Below, one piece after another: positions 34,717-46,618 of a DNA stretch of 64,000 bases (within the stretch, counting starts at the first letter, position 1; each line of letters starts with the position of its first letter). The notes beneath the pieces were generated by a model, which was given only the letters and a program-made list of their open reading frames with translations, searched no databases and was not told the DNA's origin. A program made the translations under genes and the position numbers. This DNA comes from Cryoendolithus antarcticus (taxonomy: Eukaryota > Ascomycota > Dothideomycetes > Cladosporiales > Cladosporiaceae), in NCBI GenBank assembly GCA_002077065.1, contig NAJO01000019.1, forward strand, positions 496,001-560,000, given 5' to 3'.

Positions 34717-36206
34717 ATGCAAGACTTGAGTAGCACTGAGGTCTACTCTTTGAGTGTCCTATCGATCGCCTGTATCGCTATCCTGGTCAACGCTTGGAAA
34801 AGCGATGGCGAGCCCCTGTTCGCCTCGTTGGCCATATCTGGTGCTGCATTTTCATTCACATATGCGGTCATCAGATGGACTGGAGATGTCTTCATCAAGC
34901 GTGGGTACAAAGGCAAGGACTTATCGAAGAAGAGTCCCGTTGAGTTGTAGGTCAATTTGTACGCGCATCGCGATCGCACCATCTGACTCTTCGCTGCAGA
35001 CCAGAGGCCATGGGGTTGATCTCGGCACTAGTGTATCTACTGGCTGTGGTCAACTTCTTGCCATTCGCCTTCAAGCGTGATATCGTCGAAGCAACGTCGG
35101 GAGGTGGCAACAAGGACAGGGTACTGGAAGCTGGGATGGACGATACAGGACGTTTCCTTCATCGCTTCCCGTTAGAAAAGGTCAGAATCCGACGACGCGA
35201 GAGTTATAACTTCGGAACTGACTGAATGATTCAGCTCGCATCATACGGGTTCGCCTATGGAACTTTGGCAACAACAACGATCCTGGGCATCTTGGATGAC
35301 TCCTTCGATATGCGTTGGAGGCATAAGTTTTTCATCCCAGCCTTCGCCGCGCTTCCAATGCTGGGCCTGTATTTCGTGGACTTCGGTGTCACACACGTGG
35401 TGGTCCCACTACCATTGCGTCCCTATCTTGGCGAGCTAATTGACCTGGGAGGCTTCTACTACCTGTACATGGCAGCAATCGCCATCTTTTGCCCGAATTG
35501 CATCAACATACTCGCCGGCGTGAACGGAATCGAAGTCGGTCAGTCGCTGGTGATAGCGTTGCTGCTGCTGTTGAACGACTTCCTTTACGTCTCGCCGTGG
35601 ATGCATCAACCCCACCCAGCGACCGACTCACATCTCTTCAGCATCTACTTGCTACTTCCCTTCGTAGGGGTGTCACTGGCACTGCTGACACACAACTGGT
35701 TTCCGGCAAAAGTCTTCGTCGGCGACACCTACTGTTATTTCGCGGGCATGGTATTCGCAGTCGTGGGCATCCTCGGCCACTTTAGCAAGACACTCATGCT
35801 GCTGTTCATCCCGCAGATCTTCAACTTCCTGTACTCCGCGCCACAATTGTTCAAGGTGGTCCCCTGTCCACGCCACAGGCTGCCACGTTTCAACGCCAGG
35901 ACTGGGTTGCTGGAGCCTTCTGTCGCGACGTTCAGCGAAGAGAAGCCATTGCGACCAGTCGTTGGCGAGGTACTGAAAGTGCTGCATGAATTACGGATGC
36001 TGAGAGTGGAGACCAATGAGAAGGGGAGGGTGACACAGTGCAGCAATTTCACGATCTTGAACCTCTGGCTTGTGTGCAGAGGTCCACTTCGGGAAGACAG
36101 GCTGGCGACGGAGATTTTGGTCATGCAGACGTTGTGCGGGCTGCTGGGGCTTTGGATGAGGCACAGCCTAGCGCTGCTGTTGTTCACCCAGGACAATCGA
36201 TTCTGA
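34717..36206 (+). CDS. ALG7: UDP-GlcNAc:dolichyl-phosphate GlcNAc-1-phosphotransferase, 3 exons
   Basis: This enzyme makes dolichyl-PP-GlcNAc, the first step of N-glycan assembly at the endoplasmic reticulum, and is the tunicamycin target. Exons 34717-34946, 35000-35180 and 35235-36206 give 460 residues. The KSPVELPEAMG segment, GILDDSFDMRWRHKFFIP (active-site DD pair and dolichol-side Arg/His), CPNCINILAGVNGIEVGQ and VFVGDTYCYFAGM are the conserved PNPT-family motifs. About ten membrane spans are seen. Introns of 53-54 nt have good branch points (ATCTGAC, AACTGAC). The start at 34717 is the first ATG in frame; an ATG at 34692 is in another frame and would be an upstream ORF. Length is normal. 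Confidence 0.93.
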
Positions 36207-37029
36207 GTTTGCGAGTACATATTTTGTGTATATCGGACACCAACGTGTCCATCCCTTCTAGCCCATGTCGACACCAACGTGGTAATTTTGATGTTTGCCG
36301 ATCTGCTATGGAACCTGTGAAGTCTAGACTCCACCCTCGGCCCTCCACTTATTGGTGCCGTGCGCGCGTACCTGCAGCGGGGCAGCTTGTGAAACTCGAC
36401 TTCACAGCGCGAGCAATAGTTGCAACTTTTGCTCGTCCATCAGCATATTTCTCTGTCTTCGAGGTCGTGAACAGACATTGGAAAAGCCACGCAATTAATG
36501 GTCTCTCGTCATATCTAAAGATAAATGCCGCAAGTCGGTGCCGATAGATAAGCACGCTCTCAAACAGACGCCACGTCAAGTTTAAATGAGATCCTGGCCG
36601 CATCAAGATGAAACGGCTCCCTACCCGGACTCCGACTCGGATTGTAGGCGCTTGTCCCTTGCCCTTTTCCGACGGCAAGCAGTCCGTGTAATCTGTATCT
36701 CTCGCGGTGGTGGTGCGTGAGATTACCTCAGGATCAGGAGTGGGCGAGGCCAACGTGCTGAGCGCCACCGACTCCACTGGGCGTGGGTCCTACATGTGCA
36801 AGTAAACGGCCCTCACTTCCACCTCTTCTACTGCACCGCCCGTGTCTCCTCTCGTACAGTCCACCTCCATCTCACTCAACGCCAGGTCGCGTCCCAGTCA
36901 CTCGTTTGTTACCTTGTGCTCTGTGAGCACGTCCACTCCTTTCAGCAGCATCAATCGCATATCGCTTGGCAGTCAACAACATCCACACGACTAGCAATTC
37001 GATTGCGAAACTCTACGGAAACGTCGACC
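36207..37029. other. Intergenic, no gene seen
   Basis: About 820 bp of 3' flank of ALG7 and promoter of the GH71 gene. The last 230 bp are C/T-rich, as in many strong fungal promoters. No site named. Confidence 0.45.
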
Positions 37030-38570
37030 ATGTTCTCCCTTAGCACCACCCTCGCCCTCTCGGCACTCGCTCTCCGCATCGCCTCGGCCGCTGATGTCTT
37101 CGCCCACTTCATGGTTATGAACTCATATGCCTACGACGTCGACCAATGGAAGAAGGATATGAGCGATGCGCAACAGATCGGTATCGACGGCTTTGCCCTC
37201 AACTGGATCCCACCTTACTGCCAAGGCGACCAGGGCTGGACTGCCGACCGCATTGGCGATGCCTTCACTGCTGCCGAGCAGATGGGCTTCAAGCTCGCGC
37301 ACTCTTTCGATATGTCATACTCCGAGTGCAACACCTACTGGACGCCGCAGTACATGGCCCAGATCCTCTCGAAGTACGCAAGCAACCCTGCAACGTACCG
37401 GTGGAATGGCGACATTCTCGTCACCACCTACGGCGGCGACTTCGTCTCGCAGTATGGCAACGACTTCTTCAACCAGCTTAAGGCAGAGATGTCCTACTCG
37501 AACCAGTACATCTCGCTCTCACCCGCATTGACCAAGTACTCAATGGCTGGCTACGATGATCCGTCTGGTCAGGCTTCGAAGTTGCTCTCCGACTTCCCTT
37601 CCATTGACGGCTACCTCAACTGGCAGGCATGGCCGCTGAACGTGCAGGAGAATATCACCGCCACGCCCGATCAGGCTTTCCAAAGCGCGCTGAAGAATGC
37701 TGGCAAGAAGGGACCCTACATTATGTGTATGTGAGTTGTTGTCCTGCAATGAAGTTTGTGACTGACATGATCGTAGCGGTATCGCCGTGGCAGTACAAGG
37801 ATCTCAACAATGGTAATCCTCTCGACGCCTGGGTTGCATTCAGCGACACTCTCTTTCCCGACCGCTTTGCACAGCTCACGAACAAGGAGGTCCAGCCCGA
37901 CATCATCGAAATCCTCACCTGGAACGATTTCTGCGAGTCGCACTACCTGCGCGATCTTCCCGACCAGCACGACACTTCAGCCAAGGACTACGTCGTTCTA
38001 GGCGACATGGGCAACTACGTCTGGGGCCAGAACCACGCACCGTGGCGCATCATTGCCAAGTACTATATCTCATGGTGGAAGAGCGGCTCGCCACCACCGA
38101 TCATCATGGACCAGGTGGTCTACTGGTACCGCGTGCACCCCAAAGACGCATCATGCTACTACGGCTCCTCGACCACCATCAAGAATGCAGACATGCCAGC
38201 TGATGCAATGTTCGCTTGGGCGCTCGTGAAAGACTCCGCCACGATCTCCATGACGGTGGGCAGCAACCAGTACCATACCTTTACAGCAGACGGCAGCGGA
38301 CCCGCCATGGGTCAGGTTGCCTTTCCATCTGATCTCGGCAGTGGTGTCACACCCGAGGTCGCGATCGTGCGCAATGGGCAGACTATCTACACCGGCAAGG
38401 GCTCGCAGACGATCAGCAGCTCCTGCCAATGGCAGAACTTCAACCCGAACGTAAATCTTGTCGGCGATGGCACCAACCAGGGTATCGTTGGCGTTAATAA
38501 CAAGATGACCTCGTTGAAGAAGCACCGCAGGCACTCGCACCGCCACGTGCGTCACATCGGCGACCACTAG
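37030..38570 (+). CDS. Secreted GH71 alpha-1,3-glucanase (mutanase), 2 exons
   Basis: Exons 37030-37726 and 37777-38570 give 496 residues. A signal peptide (about 1-20, MFSLSTTLALSALALRIASA) is followed directly by the GH71 start ADVFAHFMVMNSYAYDVDQWKKD. Typical blocks are GIDGFALNWIPPYC, AHSFDMSYSEC, DGYLNWQAWP, SPWQYKDL and EILTWNDFCESHYL; the Asp/Glu residues in these are the likely catalytic set. The enzyme would cut alpha-1,3-glucan in fungal cell walls, for self-remodelling or for feeding on other fungi. The C-terminus ends in an unusual His/Arg-rich tail (KKHRRHSHRHVRHIGDH). The 50-nt intron is GTATGT...CGTAG. The frame is open upstream of 37030, but the signal peptide fixes the start. 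Confidence 0.92.
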
Positions 38571-39018
38571 TGCTCGCCGCCAATTGCCTTTGCGCCAGCC
38601 TGACGCCTCTTGCATAGCGAACTTCTATCATACCCACTTTCGGCGTTGCGAGCGTACTTCGCGCCTTCCTTTCTTTCCCGGTGCATTGGTGGCTCACTTG
38701 GAGGCCGATCAGGATTTTGATGCTTACGATCGTTACGAAGCGGACCCGGGAGGACTTTGACAGACTCTGGATAGAACATGCATACGGGCATGGAAATACA
38801 CATTGCTTGATCCTCAGTCATCAGCTATTCTCTGGTCTGCTCTATCAAGCACAATTTACACCTCACTGTGCACTGAAATCTTCTCGCGTGGACACCGATC
38901 ATTCCTCTTATCTTGCGTCGCAGATCTTGTGTATGAAGTGTGGACTTGATTGACCAGATATACACCTAGATCCTTACAACATCAGATCAGGACTGTATTG
39001 TTTCAGGCGTGCGCGGCT
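38571..39018. other. Intergenic between convergent genes
   Basis: About 450 bp between the 3' ends of the GH71 and aldolase genes. No gene seen; it should hold both polyadenylation regions. Confidence 0.5.
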
Positions 39019-39984
39019 TCAAAGAGCATGTCTACCATCGCACATCTCAGCCTCGTACTCCATATCAGGCTGCGCTTCCCAGTACAGCGCCTCCGGGTCA
39101 CTCGCAGCATCGAAAGTGTACTTTGCAGCTTCATCAGGCACGTATACCTTCTGCAAGCCGTTTGCTGCAGCTGCTTCTGCGAGAAATTGTACTTCGCAGC
39201 AACGCTCCATCAGTGTGTAGAGGTAACATGCCTCATCGACGGTGGATCCGACAGTGAGTAGGCCATGGTTGCGTAGGATGAGGCCCTTCCCGTTTGGTCC
39301 AAGAGCTGCAGCAAGTCGCTCACCTTCCTCGGCGGAGAACACGACACCATTGAACTCCTGATTTGCAATCAGCATGAGTTCTTAATGACGACTACATCGG
39401 CCATCGAAGAATCTGCTTACCCCATACACTGCCTGAGCATCGCCATAAAAGTAAGTAACATCTTGATTCAGCATCTCCAGTTTCCTGTTGAAGCCACTCC
39501 AAGCCTTTCCGTACTTGCTGTGCGTATGGCATGCAGCTGTGACGTCCGGTCGGGCCTTATGCACCGCACTATGAATCTGGAAGCCCGCAGCGTTTGCTGG
39601 GAGACTGCGATTGCCTCCCAAGACTTCTCCGTCGTAGTTCACAAGTACCATATCGCTCGCCTTAAGCAGAGCGAAGTGCTTAGACAGCGGATTCGTCCAG
39701 AAGGTGTGAGGGTTCTCGGGATCGCGGACGGAAATGTGACCGCTCATGCCTTCGGTGAAGCCTTTACGTGCGAAGACGCGGAAGGCGAGGGCCATCTTTG
39801 AGAGCATCCATTGGCGGTGGGCGGCGAACGTTGGGAACGATGGAATGCCGGGAAGGGCTGTGCCTTGCGAGATCAGCTCGAGCGGAGACTTCTTGGGTGT
39901 CTGCTGAGCGTGGTTCGACTTAGCCGTGACCTTGGGGCCGTCGTGAGTCTGCTTAAGTAGCGAGTGGATTGCTGAAGGTGCCAT
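39019..39984 (-). CDS. Class II aldolase/adducin-family protein, 2 exons
   Basis: Exons 39984-39421 and 39357-39019 give 300 residues. FTEGMSGHISVRDPE, SLPANAAGFQIHSAVHKARPDVTAACHTHSKYGKAW and LILRNHGLLTVGSTVDEACYLYTLMERCCEVQ are the class II aldolase/adducin blocks; the HTH pair and the His of RNHG are the usual metal ligands. Bacterial members cleave sugar phosphates; the fungal ones are mostly unassigned, so the substrate is unknown. The acceptor at 39358-39360 was chosen because only it (branch TGCTGAT) rejoins the family sequence (AVYG|EFNGVVF). Start ATG 39984 (MAPSAIHS) has good context. It is divergent from the amidase gene with 377 bp between starts. Confidence 0.88.
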
Positions 39985-40361
39985 GATGGGTACTATGCAG
40001 GGGTTGTAGCAAGTTGCCAATGGACAGTGTATACGGGCAATCGCCGCTATTAAGTACACCGTGCCAAATCGTCGATTTCTGTTCTCTCAATGAGTCCCAC
40101 GCGCCTCAAATCATCGGTCGCCTGTTATAGGTAACCACAGGGCGTATCTCCACGAGGTACCGAAGCGTTGTCGGACCTGCCGATCGCGGGCGTAAGATAA
40201 TCTGCTTGGCTTCCAAGGTGGCAGCTTCCTACTACAAGCTACCTCGACATCGCAGCTATAGACAGTTTAGCGGTGATGATGTCGGGTGATTCTGGCGGGG
40301 GAACGTATCTGGTCTTGTTACTGTTGATAGTCGTCATACAACGATAATTCCACCATAGCAG
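39985..40361. promoter_or_regulatory. Divergent promoter region, aldolase/amidase
   Basis: A 377-bp gap between two divergent catabolic-type genes. Co-regulation is possible but not shown. Confidence 0.4.
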
Positions 40362-42546
40362 ATGGCTACTGTGTCCTCGTCTCTACCAGCTCTAGCACCT
40401 CACAAGCCGATACCTGTAGCGACAATGTCCACTGTGAGCGTCGACTGGTAGACGCACCAGGACCAGCTGACCATCGCAGAGCATCGTTGAAGCCAGCATC
40501 GTCGACCTCCAAGCCGCTCTTGCCGATGGGACTCTCACAAGTGTCGAGCTGACAGCAAAGTACATTCTGCGAGCTCAGAAATACGACTTCCAAGGACTTC
40601 GCCTCAATTCGATCGTCAAGCTCAATCCCAAAGCGTTCACTGAGGCCCAGGAATCAGATCTGAGACGAGATGCCGGAAATCTGAAAGGTCCACTCGATGG
40701 CGTCCCCTACACCCTCAAAGACAGCATGAAGTATGCGGGTGAGACATGCGCCACTGGCTCGCCGGCTCTCGCAGATCTGGTCGCTAACGAGGACTGCTTC
40801 CTCGTGCAGCAGCTAAGAGCAGCTGGCGCCGTATGTATCGGCCGCACTAACACACCACCTATGATGGCAAGTGGCATGCATCGAGGGCTGTACGGGAGGG
40901 CCGAGAGTCCCTACAACCTCGACTATCTGACCGCTGCCTTCTCCTCGGGATCTTCAAACGGGTCAGGGACATCTACAGCTGCGAGCTTCGCTGCATTCGG
41001 GCTAGGCTCTGAAACTGTGAGTTCAGGCCGGTCACCGGCAAGCAACAATGGTCTTGTAGCGTACACCCCTTCGCGGACGGTGATCTCGCCGGTCGGGATC
41101 TGGCCGCTTTACCCTACGTGTGACGTTGTGGTACCACATACACGGACTGTGCAGGACATGCTCACCATCTTGGACGTCTTGACCATCGAAAGACCAACGC
41201 TGGAAGGTGACTTCTGGCGCGAGCAGACGTACGTTCAGGTGCCCAAGGTGACAAGGCCGGTTTCGCATCTGGATCTCCTGGAAGATGGCAAGGACTCGCT
41301 CAAGGGCAAACGGCTAGCTGTTCCTAAGATGTACATCGGCGAGCACGATCCCCTAGCCAAACCAACATTCGTCTCAGACGAAGTCATCGCTCTCTATCGA
41401 CGCGCGAAAGCTGACCTGGAAGCTCTGGGAGCAATTGTGATCGAGACTGGGTTCCCATTGGTTACGAACTACGAAGACGATTCGATTTCAGGTCAGCCCA
41501 ATAACGTTGTGGGCTTCGCCCCAGACTGGAACGGCAAAGAACGACGTGAGCTGGTAGCTTACCTTTGGGATGACTTTCTACTCGAGAATGGCGATCCCAA
41601 CTACGCTGGTCTTGCTTCTGTTGATGGCTCACAGATGTTCCCACGACCAGCGGGTTACATCCCGGACCAGTACATGGAGACGAAGAACTTCATGGACTAC
41701 CCTGGTCTGGTCGAGCTGGCCAAGAGTCGCGATGGAAAGCAGGTCTGGGACATCGACGGAATCGCGGAAGCGCTGCCAGCGGTGGAAGCACAGCGCAAAC
41801 GAGATCTAGAAGACTGGATGGACGAGAACAACTTCGACGCCGTGATCTTCCCAGCCAACGGCGACGTAGGACGGGCGGATCTAGACACGAACGACGAGAG
41901 CGCACGACACGCATTGCAGAACGGTGTGAAGTACTCGAACGGCAATCGCGCGTTAAGGCACATGGGCGTACCGACAGTCTCCGTGACGATGGGAATGATG
42001 GTGCACAAGAAGATGCCCGCGAATCTTACCTTCGCTGGCAAACATGGGCAGGACTCACAGTTACTGCAATTCGCATATGCATATGAGCAAGCTACGCATC
42101 ACCGCATCGCGCCGCCTCTTACGCCTGCATTGGACACAGATGTGATACCGTCGGTCAAGCCCAAGGCCAATGAGCGTACTCTCAGGCCAAGCGCGAGAGA
42201 GGCGCCACCCGCTGAAGAACTTAGTAAGGGACAGCATCAAGTCGCTATCGAAACCTACGTAGACGGAGCACCGAGTGCATCGCATGCGGATATGCTGTCG
42301 CAGCAAGCAGGCTCAGAGACCGCTACGTTGGAGCTAAGCATGTCTGGCAATGTCGTGCAGCCGCCGAAGCCGCTGTATGGCGGCTACAGCACGCATGTTG
42401 GCAAAGCTAACGGGCTTGTCATCGGCTACACGGACGATGAGCCGCCGACTGCGCAGTGGACGTCCTTAGATGGCGTGATGGCCGCTGAGAAGCTCGATCT
42501 GGCCACAGATCGTACAGGATCGAAGCGGCAGAAGAGAAGCACGTGA
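40362..42546 (+). CDS. Amidase-signature hydrolase with C-terminal extension, 2 exons
   Basis: Exons 40362-40433 and 40480-42546 give 712 residues. The 46-nt intron (GTGAGC, CTGAC branch) joins MATVSS...MST to SIVEASIVDLQAALADG, a typical amidase N-terminus. The catalytic lysine is in PYTLKDSMK (about residue 107-109), the cis-serine in SSGSSNGSGTSTAA and the nucleophile in GSETVSSGRSPASNN. These hydrolyse C-N amide bonds; the substrate is unknown. The signature domain should end near residue 590; about 120 further residues (including PLYGGYSTHVGKANG and a basic KRQKRS end) are not part of the usual fold. Stop 42546 lies 109 bp from the convergent acetate-type transporter. Confidence 0.88.
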
Positions 42547-42655
42547 AGCTGCGGTTTGGCACTGCGCTGAACGTGAGTCTCGAAGTCTCTGTGGGAATCT
42601 ACATAGACCCATATCATGACCACTGTACAGCCCATCGATCGTTCCATCCTGCCCC

Positions 42656-43649
42656 TTACGTCTCTTTCGAGATCTCCTTCTTCTTCGGCGGGAACACCTT
42701 GCTCGACAAATCGAACACCGGCAACGGGCACGGCAATTGCACGGTCTCGCAAATCTCGATGATCGCCAAGTACCAGCCACAGATCAATCCCAAGAAGCCG
42801 AATCCTCCTGCCGCTTTCAGGAGTGTGAACAGGTGGACCTCGTCCGCAGCTGTCTTGATGTGCGGCACAAAGGCGTCGGCGGCAGCGATGAAACTGAAGA
42901 GGCCGACGAGTCCGACGAAGGTGAGGACGAAGGGGACGTTAACGCGGAGGGTGCCGATGAGGAAGACGAAGGAGACGAGCGCCCTGTTGAGGGTGTCAGT
43001 ATTGTCTCCATCAATGGTTTCTGGTCATGTCTTACATCGTGATGTTGTGGAAGCATTGCGAGGATTGGTATTCTGCACCCAGCGCGGCGCTGGCGCCGCC
43101 AAAGGGCTCGAGCGTGTTATGGATGGGATCTTGGGTGTAGCCGAGCGAGCACCAATGGGCACCGTAGATGATGAAGACTGCGAAAGGGAAGGCTGGAGTG
43201 GAGTCAGTGAGTGCTCTTGTTCTTGCCCGAAAAAGTCGTACTGTTGCCCAAAACGAATTCTCCGAGGCCTGCGATGACCATGGCTATGCCCCCGAGGAAG
43301 TAATAATCTCCCGTTAAGCCGACGAGCGTTGTAGGGGGCACGGCGCCCTGGAATTGACAGAGCGTAAGGATTGTCGATGTGTACGGGATCAGGAAGCCCA
43401 GGAGACCGAGCAAACTGGGGTTGGCTGATGCTACATTAGTCTCGCGTTTCCAAGGTATGCATCGTTCATCTAATGCTCACCAAATCGCTTCGAAGCGTCA
43501 CCACGCTTTGGCGCCGAAGGCTGGAAGAACAGACGTTCGTACTGCTCGTTCGTGAGAGTCATGGCGGTCATCTGCCTTGACATGGGCGAAGTCGTGTCCT
43601 GGACGTGACGTCCGCTCTCCAGGTCTGCCATGTCGAATTTGTCCGCCAT
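42656..43649 (-). CDS. Gpr1/Fun34/YaaH (SatP)-family acetate-type transporter, 4 exons
   Basis: Exons 43649-43481, 43424-43242, 43192-43036 and 42983-42656 give 278 residues. After a hydrophilic N-terminus (MADKFDMADLESG), ANPSLLGLLGF matches the family NPAPLGL motif. Six hydrophobic spans follow, including GDYYFLGGIAMVIAGLGEF and FPFAVFIIYGAHWCSLG. The tail ends PKKKEISKE, basic and cytosolic. Homologues such as yeast Ady2 take up acetate and other short carboxylates with protons, or export ammonium; the substrate here is inferred. Introns are 49-56 nt GT-AG. Length is normal. Confidence 0.9.
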
Positions 43650-45275
43650 GCCTGCTGCTGCTGGTCGAGATACACTGGTAATTTGTTAAGCGGTATGGAG
43701 GTTGATGGTGTACGAGGAGCGGCACGGTATACTGGCAGCGACCGTCCAGTATATACCGCACCCCTTCATCATGACCTCGGTTCTGCTCCATGATTTCCCC
43801 GTGCAATCCACTCCGATTCGCTCTCCACATACTGCAACAACGGCAAGCGAAGTGCAGGGATCGCTTAATTGCGTGTGGAGGATTTTCTGGAGAAGCTGCC
43901 GTGAGATGAACTAAACACCTGCCCAGTCCGGCTAGGCTCACCGTGGCGGTCAAATTGTGGAGCTTAGCTTGCTTGTCGGTGACCTGCCGACACGGCGCAA
44001 CGCCTCAATGAGGTCAGGACGGGCGCGGCAATTGGTTGAAGGCCATGCGTTCCGCACGTGAACGTTGATTCGTGACGCAAGCGGTGATTTCAATTTCGCA
44101 CATGGTCGTGCACCGGACTCGAGAACATCCGAGCCTCGACTTGGCGGAACAGAGGACGCGTCGACAAACCGCTTGGATCCGGTCCGCGGGCACAGGTGAT
44201 TAGCTGTCGTTCCAGTAGTGCTGTGGCTGATTCCACATTTCCTAGCGATTGCTCCGGCATTGACCGGACCAGGGAGACGATGAGGCTTTTCGCTGATCAA
44301 GGACCAAATTGAAGTCGAGTCGATGCATTGGCGCACCGAAGGAGGTCGGCAGCTGACGCAGTAGTGAGCAATTACCCTCCATCATGAACAGTGGTACTTG
44401 GAGCAGAAGGCGGGAGGCGTGCAAGACGAGATGCTAAATGTTTGAGAATGAGATCTCGAACACGAGGTTTGTAGAGCAGCTGAAGATGATGTGATTGCTC
44501 CAAGATTTGATCGGTAATCATACATGAACACCTCGGTGAGCCTGATAATCAGCAGTATGTCCTGCATTTCGACAGTCTACATTATGTTGCGACTGTCGAA
44601 GCTTTGCGCATGGATTGCGAAGCGATGTCTTCATGCACACATTACGTCTCGTCAAAGACCGTGCTGCCTTCCAGGGCTGTTGGAAGTAGGTACCATGGCG
44701 ACTGGAACAAGGCATTGCCGAGCAGCGCAAATCATGCATTCCGTGTAGTGTGCAGCTGATGCCCAGGTGATGGCCTAGCTAGGTGCCCCAGAGCAAGTGC
44801 GACAGGGCTCGACAGCTGGCACGGCATCAAGATGATATTGTAGTGCCAATTGCTCGTGGGTTTGGTGAACAGAGCGCCTCGAGTACGTCTGGGCGTCACT
44901 CACAATGATTCTTCCACTCTCATGCGCGCGTCACATGGCCTGGCAGAAGGACTCTGCACGGCAGTCATAAAGTATTCAGGCAGGATGCTACAGTACTCAC
45001 GCGCAGTTCTGGGACAGCAAGAAGCATTACAGGCGATGGTGACTGCAATAATCTAGTGACTCTTGTGAAGCCACGGGATGCCAGGCCTCTTCCGATTGGC
45101 TAATCTGCGATCTGAGTCCTGGCTATCGTGGAGGCACTGCCGATATCATCAACCTGTGCGTCTTGAGACGCACTCTTCCATTTCCATTTCAGTGTGTTCC
45201 GTAGGTAATAGGGCCTTGACAGCTGTTTGTTCGATTCTTTGTTCCTCTCGCGCCATCGATCTTCCACCCGCAATC
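43650..45275. other. Intergenic; possible transposase-like relic, weak
   Basis: About 1.6 kb with no gene supported. A minus-strand frame at 44336-43950 contains IARKCGISHST, reminiscent of the helix-turn-helix of Tc1/pogo-type transposases, but no catalytic motif or inverted repeat is seen. Confidence 0.3.
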
Positions 45276-46315
45276 ATGTCGACCCCTCTCAAGCCCGCCA
45301 TCGCCACTCTCCCATCAGCCTCCCCGATGGAACGCGTCGAAGCCTGGACCGTGTCCAATGTCGCCGACATCCTCAGCGCAGCTTCCATTAGCTCCCCTTC
45401 GCCTCCGCGCGGTACTGCAGTGACCATTGACATTCCCCTCGATGCTTCGGCTATTGATGAAGATGAGCCCCGACCTTCACGTTCGCGCTCGGAAGCTGTG
45501 CATACAGTCTACAAGCGACGGTCTATCCTTCGTCGGGACTCGCAGAACCGTCGGGAAGCACTGCTGAAGGGCAAGGAGGGCAGTCGGCGTCGGCAACGGT
45601 GGGAGAACGATCGTCTGCTGAGCAATCCTTACGCGCAGCCACCGCTGCCGAGCGACTGGGAGGTGCATCCCACTTACCCACGGCACTCAGTACCGTATTT
45701 TCTTGCACCGCTGTGGGATGCGGAGTATGCGCGCACGTCTGCTGCGCGGAAAGTGGCGGAAGCCAAGAGAGCGGCACCCGCTACGCCCGAAGACGCGGCT
45801 GCATTGAAGGTCACGCAAGATCTACGCGCGAAGCTGAAGAGGGCTAGAGGTGCGAAGGGATTGCTGCAGGATTTGGAGACCGGAGTGCGCGGGTTCGTGG
45901 CACAGTGGGAGGCAAAGCAGAAGCAGCTTGAGGATGAAGGAGTCATCGAAAGCGACAGTGAAGACGAGGAGATCGTATTCGTTGGCCGCAATGGTACTAT
46001 GAGCGATGAGCAGAAGAGAGAGAGGGAAGAAGCAGGCCTAGAGAAGGATATGGTGGTGTTTCGGAGCTTGGTCGATGATCATGGAGCGAGCTTTGGGTAT
46101 GTTCGGTTGACGAGGACTGTGCGACTGTGCTAACACTATACAGACGGTACCTTGTACATGCTATTGCCTCGTACTATGGACTCAAGACGTGGTCTGTCAC
46201 AACCGGGGATCCCGCGGAACGCGCTGCGTACGTTGGGCTCAGGACTGATCCCATGACCAAGCGGCCTAGCTTGTCACAAATAGAGATGCCGCGACCACTT
46301 TGGCTGGCTGTATAA
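45276..46315 (+). CDS. R3H-associated N-terminal domain protein, 2 exons
   Basis: Exons 45276-46096 and 46144-46315 give 330 residues. The middle (YKRRSILRRDSQNRREALLKG, RRRQRWENDRLLSNPYAQPPLPSDW) matches the R3H-associated N-terminal domain known from fungal proteins. The C-terminal part (RYLVHAIASYYGLKTWSVTTGDPAERAAYVG) matches the R3H region with its R-x3-H-x3-A spacing, predicted to bind single-stranded nucleic acid. A long Glu/Lys helix and an acidic DSEDEE lie between. The 47-nt intron has an ideal GCTAACAC branch; the intron joins GG|A to give GRYLVHA. An upstream in-frame ATG (45078) exists but adds non-conserved sequence. Probably nuclear or cytosolic RNA-related; role unknown. Confidence 0.82.
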
Positions 46316-46618
46316 CCTCAGCAATACGGCGAGGCGGGCGTTGAGCTTTGTAATCACTTTGGATGTAGAGGGGTGATATTGGTATACAGTACAGGACCAT
46401 ACATATCCCGCAATGGCAGCAACAAGCCAGACATGATGCTGGCTCCGTCACGTTTTCATCGATACTTGCGGAAACCATATGTGGGAGGGTGTACGCGCGA
46501 TAGGGGAGTTACGACCGTTCGATGACAGCTAACGTCCAGAGTAGGCTATTTCAACGTCACCTGCCATGATTAGCTCTCCGTCGACGAACGAGCTCTTGCA
46601 TTACTAAAGCTCTCTATC
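46316..46618. other. Intergenic between convergent genes
   Basis: About 300 bp; no gene seen. Confidence 0.5.

Noticed and set aside
45078..45275. Longer N-terminus for the R3H protein from an upstream ATG
   Set aside because: The extra 66 residues are Cys/His/Ser-rich and unlike the family; the ATG at 45276 fits better.
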